From Psychrobacter sp. LV10R520-6 (GTDB lineage: Bacteria > Pseudomonadota > Gammaproteobacteria > Pseudomonadales > Moraxellaceae), in contig NZ_LT900024.1 in assembly GCF_900182925.1 (NCBI RefSeq), positions 1,798,001 to 1,862,000 of the forward strand: a DNA stretch of 64,000 nucleotides, written 5' to 3'. The position numbers and the translations under genes are program-made. This document shows, piece after piece, positions 55,454-63,926 of the stretch (its first letter is position 1; each line of letters begins with the position of its first letter). Below the pieces are notes generated by a model that was not told where the DNA came from, made no database searches, and saw only the letters and a list, made by a program, of their open reading frames with translations.

Positions 55454-56359
55454 ATGTTGGAGCTCAGAGGTGTTACCAAAAAATATGATGATAAAGTTAT
55501 ATTCGAGGATATTTCACTCAAAATTAATAAGGGTGAGATTGTCTCAATATTAGGCCCCTCTGGGTGTGGTAAAACCACTTTATTACATATTATTTTAGGT
55601 TTAACTGATATCAATGAGGGTCGGCTGGCTTATAACGGGGAAGATATTACCCGAGTACCCATGAAGAAAAGAGGCTTTAATATCGTTTTTCAGGATTATG
55701 CCTTATTTCCAAATCTCAATGTCAAAAAAAATATCGAGTACGGTCTGCGTAACAATCCTAATATCAGCACTCAAAAAGAAGTCGATGAATTAGTTGATTT
55801 ACTTGATATTAAAGCCCACCTATATAAGCGCATCAGCCAGCTGTCTGGTGGCCAAAAGCAGCGGGTAGCATTGGCTCGTACCTTAGTAATGAAACCTAAA
55901 ATCCTATTACTAGATGAACCATTATCTGCCCTAGATGGTGTCCTTAAAGAGACCATCAAAGAACGCATTCGCGAGATTGCCGTTCGCTATCAGCTGACCA
56001 CCTTAATTGTGACTCACGATCCAGAAGAGGCCATGACCCTATCTGATCGTATCTTACTGTTATCGGATGGCAAAGTAGCACAATTCGCCAAACCCACTGA
56101 GATCATTCGCAACCCTGCCAACGATTTTGTCAAAAACTTCATTCTCGATCAGCTCAACATTAAGCGTCGCAATATTTTAGGGCTGTTTGAAGACGCCGCG
56201 CCTCACGTTGATCCAATAAGTAAGTATACCCAAATCCAACCTTATGGGCAGGATGACGCCATTACCAGCCATGGTTACGCTGATACCTGTGATAGCAGTG
56301 TTCCCAATAATAGCGGTGATACTAATAAGGAAAAACAAAAAGATGTGGCCATAGGGTGA
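55454..56359 (+). CDS. 2-aminoethylphosphonate-type ABC transporter ATP-binding protein
   Basis: ATPase of the iron/sulfate/AEP-type importer group. Walker A GPSGCGKT is at residues 34-41, signature LSGGQKQR at 130-137, Walker B ILLLDEPLSALD at about 150-161 and the switch His in VTHDPEEA. A GTG at 55436 is in frame, but the ATG at 55454 (MLELRGVTKKYDD) is the natural family start. The last 50 residues (after NIKRRNILGLF) are an unusual polar tail rich in Asp, Asn and Gln. The role comes from the following permease, binding protein and phosphonatase-like genes. Confidence 0.82.
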   Translation: MLELRGVTKKYDDKVIFEDISLKINKGEIVSILGPSGCGKTTLLHIILGLTDINEGRLAYNGEDITRVPMKKRGFNIVFQDYALFPNLNVKKNIEYGLRNNPNISTQKEVDELVDLLDIKAHLYKRISQLSGGQKQRVALARTLVMKPKILLLDEPLSALDGVLKETIKERIREIAVRYQLTTLIVTHDPEEAMTLSDRILLLSDGKVAQFAKPTEIIRNPANDFVKNFILDQLNIKRRNILGLFEDAAPHVDPISKYTQIQPYGQDDAITSHGYADTCDSSVPNNSGDTNKEKQKDVAIG

Positions 56360-56432
56360 TCTTGACTTAAAGCGTGTTGACTTAAAATACAGTGAATTAA
56401 AAAAGTGAATTATTTGATAGTCTTGGGTATTT

Positions 56433-58115
56433 ATGAAACTTAGCAATCTCTCACAAGTAAAAGCAATCTGGTTATTCGTCACCATTTTATTCATCGCCTT
56501 TATGTTTGTGCCATTAGTGAAAATGTTGGCACTATCCTTTAATGTCGGTGACGGGTTGGGATTGGGAAACTACACCAGTATCGTCATGAGTAATGACTTT
56601 AAGCAAGTCATGCTGAACAGCTTCTTTGTAGCGACGCTCAGTGCGCTCAGCGCCACACTGCTCGCATTCATTTTGGCTTATACCGTGCACTGGACTAATT
56701 TACCCAAAGGTTTTAAACAAGTTATTAAGCTGGCTTCTTTATTCCCCATGTTATTACCAACGGTGACCTACGGTTTTGCAATCATTTATACTTTTGGTAA
56801 ACAAGGTTTGCTGACACAGATTCTCGGTTTTCAGCTCTTTGAAAGTATCTATGGCTTCTATGGTATGTGGCTTGGCTATACCATCTACACCTTGCCCATT
56901 GCCTTTTTATTACTCAATAACACCTTCCAGTATTTAGATAAAAAATTCGTCATTGTCTCAGAACTGATGGGCGATTCTCATCTTCGCCAATTTGATATGA
57001 CAGTGATTCGTCCTTTAATTGGCACCTTTGCCGCAGCATTAATCCAATGCTTCTTTTTAGCGTTTACTGATTTTGGTATTCCAGCTTCAATAGGCGGGCA
57101 ATACAAGGTAATCGCAACCGAGCTATATACCCAGATACTAGGCGCCTCCCCTTCATTTGAAAAAGGGGCAGTAATCGCTCTATTCATGCTCATTCCATCA
57201 GTATTAAGTATTTTACTATTATGGTATGTATCACGTTTTAACATCCGCTACGATTCGGTTGAAAACATTAATATACCCACCTCAAAAATAAAAGACCGCA
57301 TCTTAGCTCTATTATCGAGCGTTATTTTATTCTCAATATTATTAGTATTCGCTGTCATATTTATCATCCCTTGGATTAAAGCATGGCCCTACCAGATGGA
57401 ATTCAGCACTGAAACGGTGAGCAATGTATTAGAGTCTACTAATCTTATGAGAGTTTATAAAAACTCCTTAATCGTTGCGCTATTAACCGCTGTCTTCGGC
57501 ACCCTAATTACCTATTTCTCTGCCCTACTATACGAGCGCTCCAGCTTATTTAAAATCGGCAAGTTCAGTATCGAAAGCTCGGCATTGGTAACTAATACTG
57601 TGCCAGGAATGGTCGTGGGTATTGCCTACCTCATGATATTTTCGGGCTCAGCAATAGCCAATACTATTTTTATTATCGTGATAAGTAACATCATTCATTA
57701 TTTCTCTACCCCCTATCTCATGAGTAAAAATGCGCTGTCTAAAATGAACTTAGGCTGGGAGACCACAGCGGGTTTACTGGGCGATTCATGGTTTACAGCA
57801 TTGCGCCGTATTGTGATTCCTAATTCATTTTTTACTTTAATTGAAGTCGCTTCTTTCTACTTCATTAGTGCCATGGTCACTATTAGCGCGGTCATCTTTA
57901 TCTCTGGTGCGAGAACCATGGTATTAACGACCAAAATTGTCGAATTACAGCATTTTGCGCGCTTTGATGAGATTTTTATCTTATCGCTCATGATATTGGT
58001 GACCAATATTTGCGCGCTGATAGTGTTTGCCATCATTCGTCACATCCATAGCAAACGGCTCTACGGGTCCAAAAAGGCAACAAATGAGACATTTATTGCA
58101 CCAACGGCCGCTTAA
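56433..58115 (+). CDS. 2-aminoethylphosphonate-type ABC transporter permease (fused double permease)
   Basis: 560 residues with about twelve helices, consisting of two permease halves as in FbpB-like and AEP permeases. The first coupling loop is ASELMGDSHLRQF-like (SELMGDSHLRQFDMTVIRPLI) and the second AGLLGDSWFTALRRIVIPN. The start ATG follows a short gap after the ATPase gene. It forms the membrane channel for the substrate delivered by the lipoprotein at 58254. Phosphonate specificity is inferred from the operon. Confidence 0.82.
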   Translation: MKLSNLSQVKAIWLFVTILFIAFMFVPLVKMLALSFNVGDGLGLGNYTSIVMSNDFKQVMLNSFFVATLSALSATLLAFILAYTVHWTNLPKGFKQVIKLASLFPMLLPTVTYGFAIIYTFGKQGLLTQILGFQLFESIYGFYGMWLGYTIYTLPIAFLLLNNTFQYLDKKFVIVSELMGDSHLRQFDMTVIRPLIGTFAAALIQCFFLAFTDFGIPASIGGQYKVIATELYTQILGASPSFEKGAVIALFMLIPSVLSILLLWYVSRFNIRYDSVENINIPTSKIKDRILALLSSVILFSILLVFAVIFIIPWIKAWPYQMEFSTETVSNVLESTNLMRVYKNSLIVALLTAVFGTLITYFSALLYERSSLFKIGKFSIESSALVTNTVPGMVVGIAYLMIFSGSAIANTIFIIVISNIIHYFSTPYLMSKNALSKMNLGWETTAGLLGDSWFTALRRIVIPNSFFTLIEVASFYFISAMVTISAVIFISGARTMVLTTKIVELQHFARFDEIFILSLMILVTNICALIVFAIIRHIHSKRLYGSKKATNETFIAPTAA

Positions 58116-58149
58116 GAATAGCGATAGATAACAACCGATTATATAAGTA

Positions 58150-58222
58150 ACTTTCTAATAGCCAGATTTCTAATAGCTAATTTTTCAATGATTGGCTTTC
58201 TAACAGCCAGCTTTTTAATGAT
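58150..58222. repeat. degenerate ~15-bp tandem repeats before the binding-protein gene
   Basis: Four to five imperfect units of the type TTTCTAATAGCCAG / TTTCTAATAGCTAA / TTTTTCAATGATTGGC / TTTCTAACAGCCAGC. Noncoding on the plus strand, between permease and binding protein. Confidence 0.6.
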
Positions 58223-58253
58223 TAAAACATCAACACAATAAATAGGATAAATA

Positions 58254-59258
58254 ATGTTTTCATTCAAAACGTTAATGATTGGTCTTACCTGCGGGTTTAT
58301 GTTGGCAGGGTGCAGTTCGGCTTCTTCAGACGGAAGTAATAGCAGTAATGTGGAAGAAGTCGTCATTTATAGTAATGCCGACCAAGAAGCTGTCCAAGTC
58401 ATCCAGGATGTCTTAAATGAAGCAGGATATGAAGGACAGTATGTCTTTCAGTCCTTTGGAACCGGCCAGCTGGGTGGTCGTTTATTGGCCGAAAGCAATA
58501 GTATAGAAGCAGATCTGGTTACTATGAGCTCGTTTTATCTAGAAAGTGCTCAGGCCAAGCATCCGATGTTTAAAGAATTAACCTTTGAGGTAACACCACA
58601 AATAGCCGTTCCAAATTACTATGCGCCAATATTAGGTTTCACTGGGGCAATCATCTTAAATACTAAAGAGATGGCCGCCCAAAATCTACCTAAACCTACC
58701 AGTGCCAAAGATCTAGGAAACCCAGTTTATAAAAATAAAATTGCCATGGTGGATCCCAATGGCTCATCGACTGGTTGGTTGTTCATTCAGGATATCGCCG
58801 CTGAATACGGGATGGATGCTGAAGGTCAAAAAATAATGAACCGTATTCGTACCAATGCGGGGCCAAACTTAGAGTTGTCAGGGTCCGGTCCGATAAAAAA
58901 AGTCATGGCGGGTGAAGTGGCGATTGGTTTTGGCTTGCGTCATCAAGCAATAGCCAGCAAGGCCGAAGGGTTACCCATTGATTATGTCGATCCTAGTGAA
59001 GGCAACTACACGTTAACTGAGTCGATTGCGGTGATCGATAAAGGCACTAAAACCAATCCAAATGCTATGAAAATGGCTGAAATTATCGTTAAGAATGCGC
59101 GATCCAATCTGCTAAAAATATATCCAAACGTGGTCTATGATGGCGAAACCGTCTCAGCTGAGAACCAAATTACAAACAGTAAAACTTACGACGAACCGCT
59201 AACGGTTGAATTACTGGATAAGCACCGGGCGTTCTTTCATGGGCAAACGGTTCAGTAA
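58254..59258 (+). CDS. 2-aminoethylphosphonate-type ABC transporter substrate-binding lipoprotein
   Basis: 334-residue periplasmic binding lipoprotein. Signal peptide with lipobox LAGC, lipidated C20, then a Ser-rich tether. The mature part resembles iron/AEP-binding family-1 proteins: VVIYSNADQEAVQVIQDVL, FGTGQLGGRLLAESNSIEADLVTMSSFY, MVDPNGSSTGWLFIQDIA and GPIKKVMAGEVAIGFGLRHQA. The AGGATAA ribosome site is moderate. Highest-copy component of the importer, which may need its own translation; repeats lie just upstream. Confidence 0.83.
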   Translation: MFSFKTLMIGLTCGFMLAGCSSASSDGSNSSNVEEVVIYSNADQEAVQVIQDVLNEAGYEGQYVFQSFGTGQLGGRLLAESNSIEADLVTMSSFYLESAQAKHPMFKELTFEVTPQIAVPNYYAPILGFTGAIILNTKEMAAQNLPKPTSAKDLGNPVYKNKIAMVDPNGSSTGWLFIQDIAAEYGMDAEGQKIMNRIRTNAGPNLELSGSGPIKKVMAGEVAIGFGLRHQAIASKAEGLPIDYVDPSEGNYTLTESIAVIDKGTKTNPNAMKMAEIIVKNARSNLLKIYPNVVYDGETVSAENQITNSKTYDEPLTVELLDKHRAFFHGQTVQ

Positions 59259-59377
59259 AACCCGCTATTAGAAATTACTGTTTAAGTAAGATATTTACTC
59301 CTATTTATATATCCTTTTTAAGCACTTTATAAATAACGCTTACCCTTACAACATAACTTTCAAGAAGAATATTTGCT

Positions 59378-60523
59378 ATGAAATTAATGACTGAACTATC
59401 GGACAAACATTATGATGTGGTCGTCGTCGGTGGCGGCATTGTCGGTCTTGCCAGTGCCTATGCGGCGGTTAAAAAAGGGCTTAGCGTGGCGCTAGTAGAG
59501 CGTGAGTCACAAAATAAAGATGCGTCAGTTCGCAACTTTGGTTTTGTAACCATCAGTGGCCAACGCAGTGGCGAGCATTGGCAACGGGCCATATATTCAC
59601 GCAATATTTGGGCAGATATTGCCCCAAAAGCAGGTATCGAGGTCGAGCATACCGGCCTACATATGCTCATCCAGCGCCCTGAAGCCATGAACGTCGCTGA
59701 AGCGTTTTTAAAGACAGAAATGGGCGAATCGTGCCACTTATTGAGCCAAGCAGAGATAAATGAACAAGCCCCTTATCTCAAAGATAGCTTGGGCGTTCTG
59801 TATAGTCCTCATGAGCTTAGAGTCGAGTCCAATACTGCTATTGGTAAATTAGCCCACTGGTTAAACCAATCGCAAGGTGTTGATTTTTATAATAAAACAG
59901 CCGTTCATTCTATCGAGTTACCCTCGGTCCATACCAGTCGCGGTACGCTGCATGCCGAGCATTGTGTCGTCTGCCCGGGATCTGATTTAAATAGCTTATA
60001 TCCGGATACCTTAGCGCAGGCCAATGCTCAACTCTGCACCCTCAATATGATGCGCGTTATGCCTAAGACATCCTTTAAATTAAATGCTGCAGTCATGTCA
60101 GACTTAAGTTTTGCTCGTTATGATGGCTTTGCACAGCTACCAGAAGCGCAGGAGCTCATTACACTGCTTGATAAAGTCCAATCAGCCGAGCGTAACTCTG
60201 GCGTGCATTTAATCGTGGTTCAATCAAATGACGGATCACTTATCATTGGTGACAGCCACGACTATAGCGATAAAGAACTGCCTTTTAGAGACACTTATCA
60301 GAACGATTTAATTATCAAAGAGTTTCATCAAGTAATGAATGTTGATGAGGTAGACATCATTCAGCATTGGTCAGGGGTCTACCCCAGTGCAGAAAACGTA
60401 GTATTTAAAGCCTCTCCAGAAAAAGGCGTCGTCGTCGGTAGCATCACTAGCGGCACAGGCGCATCGACGGGATTCGCCTTTGGTGAAGAGTTAATCAACT
60501 TAGTATTGGAGTCAAAACAATGA
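59378..60523 (+). CDS. FAD-dependent amine oxidoreductase of phosphonate operons
   Basis: 381-residue DAO-type flavoprotein. The dinucleotide motif GGGIVG is at residues 18-23 in YDVVVVGGGIVGLASAYAAV. Further marks are RESQNKDASVRNFGFVT, HTGLHMLIQRP, IIGDSHDY and the C-terminal GVVVGSITSGTGASTGFAFGEELI. This group occurs with phosphonate genes, and some members are reported (from memory) to oxidise aminoethylphosphonate or its N-methyl form to phosphonoacetaldehyde. Its stop overlaps the start of the phosphonatase-like gene (ATGA). No PhnW aminotransferase gene is present, so this enzyme may replace it. Confidence 0.8.
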   Translation: MKLMTELSDKHYDVVVVGGGIVGLASAYAAVKKGLSVALVERESQNKDASVRNFGFVTISGQRSGEHWQRAIYSRNIWADIAPKAGIEVEHTGLHMLIQRPEAMNVAEAFLKTEMGESCHLLSQAEINEQAPYLKDSLGVLYSPHELRVESNTAIGKLAHWLNQSQGVDFYNKTAVHSIELPSVHTSRGTLHAEHCVVCPGSDLNSLYPDTLAQANAQLCTLNMMRVMPKTSFKLNAAVMSDLSFARYDGFAQLPEAQELITLLDKVQSAERNSGVHLIVVQSNDGSLIIGDSHDYSDKELPFRDTYQNDLIIKEFHQVMNVDEVDIIQHWSGVYPSAENVVFKASPEKGVVVGSITSGTGASTGFAFGEELINLVLESKQ

Positions 60524-61266
60524 GCACAGATATTAAAAGTATTAAAGAACCATTCGACACTATAAAGCTATGTGTCTTTGACATGGCAGGCACTACCGTC
60601 AATGAAGACAACCTAGTCTACAAGACCGTACGTGATGCCATCAATCACACCTTAAAAGAATTGGGTCAAACGGACACTCAAGTGGATCTTGATGTGTGCC
60701 TAGAGTTTGGCGCTGGCAAAGAAAAGCGGCAAGCGATTAACGATATACTGAGTGAAATACTAAAAAACAAAAATACGGCTGATCTCCCTATAGAAGAATG
60801 GATTGATTCTGCTTTTCAGACATTTAAAGAAGCGTTGTCAAAAGCCTATCATCAAGACACCGTAGCAACTTTCGATGGCATGCTGGATTTCTTTGCCAAG
60901 TTAAAAGACTCTGGTAGAAAAGTCGTTCTTAACACAGGCTATGATACCAAAACCGCCAATAAAATTTTGGCGATTTTAGGGTGGTCAGTGGGTAATGAAA
61001 TTGATGCGTTAATTACAGCAGATGATGTCAACAATGCGCGTCCTGCACCAGATATGATTACCCTTGCAATGGCCAAGTGTGGCATTGAAAATCCACAGCA
61101 CGTGTTAAAAGCAGGTGATAGTGGTATCGATATCGAGGAAGGCAAAAATGCCAACTGTAGTCTATGTATTGGGGTGCTAACAGGAGCTCAAACCAAAGAG
61201 CAACTTGAGAAATATGCACCCGATATCGTATTAGACAAACTGACGGATTTGGCTGAATTAATTTAA
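60520..61266 (+). CDS. phosphonatase-like HAD hydrolase
   Basis: 248-residue HAD-superfamily protein similar to phosphonoacetaldehyde hydrolase (PhnX). The nucleophile D21 is in VFDMAGTTVNED, motif II in VVLNTGYD, the motif III Lys region in ARPAPDM, and the acidic motif IV in KAGDSGIDIEEG. In the cap, GAGKEKRQAI contains K67 and K69, either of which might correspond to the Schiff-base Lys of PhnX. Coupled to the FAD enzyme by a 4-base overlap. Likely cleaves phosphonoacetaldehyde to acetaldehyde and phosphate. Confidence 0.83.
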   Translation: MSTDIKSIKEPFDTIKLCVFDMAGTTVNEDNLVYKTVRDAINHTLKELGQTDTQVDLDVCLEFGAGKEKRQAINDILSEILKNKNTADLPIEEWIDSAFQTFKEALSKAYHQDTVATFDGMLDFFAKLKDSGRKVVLNTGYDTKTANKILAILGWSVGNEIDALITADDVNNARPAPDMITLAMAKCGIENPQHVLKAGDSGIDIEEGKNANCSLCIGVLTGAQTKEQLEKYAPDIVLDKLTDLAELI

Positions 61267-61352
61267 AAGTAGCAAGATTTAGTTTACTTTACTGAACTCA
61301 CTACATAACGGCTGATTTTTTAAAAGATTCTGAACGGAACATAAACAATGAA

Positions 61353-61379
61353 GGGTTACACGCTGATGTAACCCTTTTT
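61353..61379 (+). terminator. terminator after the phosphonate operon
   Basis: Perfect 8-bp stem GGGTTACA / TGTAACCC, 6-base loop, five T. It is the only clear element in the 61267-61620 gap, which otherwise looks gene-free. Confidence 0.85.
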
Positions 61380-61658
61380 GTATTTTAGGTTTATTGTTTT
61401 ATGGGTTTTTAGTCTTTTTTGTATTCCTTGCTGACATTGAATAAGCTGGTTAATCAAACTCAAATGGAGCTACTCCAATATTGTCGCAGATTCATTAATC
61501 TGAGAAAGTAAAGAAACAGGTATACGCTGAAGCATATTAATCGAACTTATCAAGCGATTACTCTATGGAAATTGATGCTTATAGCTTATTAAATAATACC
61601 TACTACAGCTACCATATATTTGACTTCCTCCCCTCCCTAAAAGCGAAGGGGATTCCTA

Positions 61659-62368
61659 CTAAAGACGGTCAAGCCCGACCGCGAGTATGTTCTTTGCTCC
61701 ATTAACATCTCTGCTATGGGTAGTTTTACAAGAACTACAGAACCACACTCTTATACCAAGACCCGCTCTACCTTTCGGACTGTCTTGGCGAGAGCCGCAA
61801 CACGAGCAGGTTTGGGTGGTGTACGCTTCATTAACTTCAATATAGTGGCAACCTGCGTTCGCGCATTTGTAATCAACTGGGGCATAGCCCTACGCCTTGC
61901 ACTCGGGCAAAGCAGTGCTTTGCTTTATCCTCGCTCATGCCGCTTAATTTCAAACCAACCAGCGTCATAGACGGATTTGGCTAGATTTGTTGAAGTAAAT
62001 GATTTAGATTTTATTTTTCCAACAACGATTAGACTGTTAGCTTTGACCAGTTTATTGGTGAATTTATGAATGAGGTCTTGGCGAGTGTTTTTTATTTTGG
62101 CATGAATCGCCTTAACCCTATTTTTATTCTTAGCGCGCCCCGCAATGGCTAATTTTTCAGCGTATTTATAGGTCAGCTTAGTGGTCAGTACATCGCCATC
62201 ACTGGTGACTGCTGAATCTTTACAGCCCAAATCAATACCAATTTTACCGTCACCACAAACTGTTTTTGGAAATTCTTTAACCGTAATACAGGCGTACCAA
62301 TGACCGCGAGAATCCTGTACCAATTCACAGGTGTTAATGGTGTAAAGCGGATTGATTACACAATAGGT
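61659..62368 (-). pseudogene. tnpB: tnpB RNA-guided nuclease pseudogene
   Basis: The N-terminal half is missing; the open frame starts at 62368 (INTCELVQDSRGHWYACITV). The first RuvC acidic motif GIDLGCKDSAVTSDG is present. After SVYDAGWFEIKRHERG the frame stops at a 61-base palindromic insertion. A different frame then encodes the zinc ribbon (TTQTCSCCG ... FCSSC) and the last RuvC Asp in SRDVNGAKNILAVGLDRL, stopping at 61659-61661. The protein cannot be made whole. Confidence 0.8.
61881..61941. repeat. 61-bp palindromic insertion inside tnpB
   Basis: Ends GGCAT...ATGCC, centre GCAAAGCAGTGCTTTGC (61907-61923), forming an imperfect palindrome. It breaks the tnpB frame between two coding parts that otherwise align. 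Confidence 0.6.
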
Positions 62369-62407
62369 CTAGGAGGGTGACTACTGACTGTCCTAGACTT
62401 AACTGTA

Positions 62408-62582
62408 CTAGGGCGTGTCATCATTTAACAAAATTAACGTCTAATGGGCTAAAAATGGCTATATTTCCGCCACTCTTGGAAAATTTATAGACAATATGTT
62501 CATATTCTCTGCAAAATTTACTTTGATTGACGAAAATCTATCTCATTTTTATCCTCATTACTTAATTGATGACACGCCCTAG
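62408..62582. mobile_element. MITE with 16-bp perfect terminal inverted repeats
   Basis: CTAGGGCGTGTCATCA (62408-62423) and TGATGACACGCCCTAG (62567-62582) enclose 143 AT-rich noncoding bases; the similarity extends imperfectly inward over TTAA. CTAG at each outer end could be a 4-bp target duplication. No transposase is present. Confidence 0.8.
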
Positions 62583-62652
62583 AGAAACTTTCGATAAATC
62601 TACGAAAAAAATTCTCAAGTCAAATGATAGCCAGCAGCCCATGAGGAATACT

Positions 62653-63306
62653 ATGAAAAATTCAGACAAACCACTACAAATAGACATCGTATCGGATGTT
62701 GTTTGCCCTTGGTGCATTATCGGCTATCGGCAGCTGGCCAAGGCATTGAAGGACACCAATACCGCGCATGAGATACATTGGCACCCGTTCGAGCTGAACC
62801 CTAACATGCCAGCCGAGGGACAAAATCTACGTGAGCATATCATCGAAAAATATGGCAGCAGCGTACAAGAGTCGAATGATAGCCGAACTAGGATGACCGA
62901 AGCAGGAGCAGACGTTGGGTTCGAATTTCACTTCACTGATGATACGAGAATGCACAACACCTTTAATTTGCACCAACTGCTACATTGGGCCGATCAACAA
63001 GATCGCATGCACGATTTAAAACAGGCTTTATTCACCGCCCATTTTACCAATAATCGGAATATTTCTGATAACGGTGTGCTCGCGGATATAGCATCGGAAA
63101 TCGGCTTAGATCGTGCCGAAGCGTTAGCGGTTCTTGAAGATCAGCGCTTTGCCAAAGACGTTCGCGAGGCAGAACAGCGTTCAGCGGAACAAGGTATTCA
63201 AGGTGTACCAGCAGTTATCTTTAATGGTCGTCATCTGGTCAGCGGTGCCCAAGGTGTAGAAAACTTTACCAGAATTCTGGAACAGCTGGCCGAAAATCCC
63301 GACTAA
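62653..63306 (+). CDS. DsbA-family oxidoreductase, FrnE-like
   Basis: 217-residue thioredoxin-fold protein of the DsbA/2-hydroxychromene-2-carboxylate isomerase-like group. The redox motif C18-P-W-C21 lies in IDIVSDVVCPWCIIGY; a C-terminal GVPAVIFNGRHLVSGAQ carries the cis-Pro. No signal peptide, so it acts in the cytoplasm. The frame is open upstream into the MITE, but the ATG at 62653 has an AGGAA site seven bases before it. Its promoter region may therefore lie in or next to the MITE. FrnE relatives are linked to oxidative-stress tolerance. Confidence 0.85.
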   Translation: MKNSDKPLQIDIVSDVVCPWCIIGYRQLAKALKDTNTAHEIHWHPFELNPNMPAEGQNLREHIIEKYGSSVQESNDSRTRMTEAGADVGFEFHFTDDTRMHNTFNLHQLLHWADQQDRMHDLKQALFTAHFTNNRNISDNGVLADIASEIGLDRAEALAVLEDQRFAKDVREAEQRSAEQGIQGVPAVIFNGRHLVSGAQGVENFTRILEQLAENPD

Positions 63307-63435
63307 ACGACCTTTTTAAATCAGTTTTCTAACTCCCCTATCTGTTGGGCTTCAGTTGAGCACTCTATAAAGTGCTCTTCCAGATTTAGTGGTATCAGAT
63401 CTGACCTCATGTACTGAGCAAATTGTTTTCAGTAG

Positions 63436-63852
63436 TTAAGCTTGAGGGATAGGATACACTTTGTCATAGACTAAGTTATAGACAAAGGCATATACCACAT
63501 AGAAGCAGGCCATAGCGATATCTATTATAAAGGCTTCCCATATCGTGATACCCAGGTACCAAGCGATCATCGGCATGAATAATAACAGCAGCCCGCCCTC
63601 GAATAACAGGGCATGAAACACTCGTATCAACATTGTCTTATGGACATCTCCACGCAGTTTTAGCATAGCATGATCGAAAAAAAGGTTATAAAAATAGTTC
63701 CATACCGTGGCGATAGTGGAGGCGGCGATAGCTATGACCCCCATCATACTTAGGTCGTAGCCGAATACCAAGCTTGCCAACGGGGCTAAGATGATCAAAC
63801 CTATTACCTCAAAGCCTAAGGTATGGCGAATACGATCTTTAGTGGTGCGCAT
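63436..63852 (-). CDS. PACE-family multidrug efflux transporter (AceI-like)
   Basis: 138-residue inner-membrane protein with four helices in two tandem bacterial transmembrane pair domains: FEVIGLIILAPLASLVFGY and VFHALLFEGGLLLLFMPMIAWYLG. E15 in TLGFEVIGL matches the essential membrane Glu of AceI, the chlorhexidine exporter of Acinetobacter. Other marks are NYFYNLFFDHAML and YNLVYDKVYP. AGGGAG precedes the ATG. A TTGACA promoter and an ATTT repeat lie upstream. Substrates are unproven; short-chain diamines and biocides are known for relatives. Confidence 0.88.
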   Translation of the reverse strand: MRTTKDRIRHTLGFEVIGLIILAPLASLVFGYDLSMMGVIAIAASTIATVWNYFYNLFFDHAMLKLRGDVHKTMLIRVFHALLFEGGLLLLFMPMIAWYLGITIWEAFIIDIAMACFYVVYAFVYNLVYDKVYPIPQA

Positions 63853-63875
63853 TAAGCTCCCTAATTAATTTATTC

Positions 63876-63894
63876 ATTTATTTATTTATTTATT
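63876..63894 (-). repeat. ATTT tetranucleotide repeat upstream of the PACE gene
   Basis: About 4.75 uninterrupted ATTT units, 24-42 bases before the start codon and directly after the predicted -10 box. Confidence 0.8.
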
Positions 63895-63899
63895 GACCA

Positions 63900-63926
63900 A
63901 TTTTATCTTTTAAACTCTCGTGTCAA
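63900..63926 (-). promoter_or_regulatory. promoter of the PACE efflux gene
   Basis: On the minus strand a perfect -35 TTGACA (63921-63926) and -10 TAAAAT (63900-63905) with a rather short 15-base spacer. Transcription would begin within the ATTT repeat. Confidence 0.5.

Larger units (their letters stand above)
61620..62405 (-). mobile_element. degraded IS200/IS605-family tnpB element
   Basis: The element contains a tnpB remnant on the minus strand. Its right end near 61620-61660 (minus reading AATCCCCTTCGC...AGGGAGGGGAGGAAGTC) has the G-rich hairpin typical of such insertion sequences, where the guide (omega) RNA is encoded. No tnpA and no intact left end were found. AGTCTAGGA / TCCTAGACT-type inverted sequence near 62366-62400 may be leftover terminal structure. 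Confidence 0.7.

Noticed and set aside
63358-63379. GAGCACT / AGTGCTC hairpin after the FrnE-like gene
   Set aside because: Good stem but almost no T run and no conservation visible; too weak to call as a terminator.
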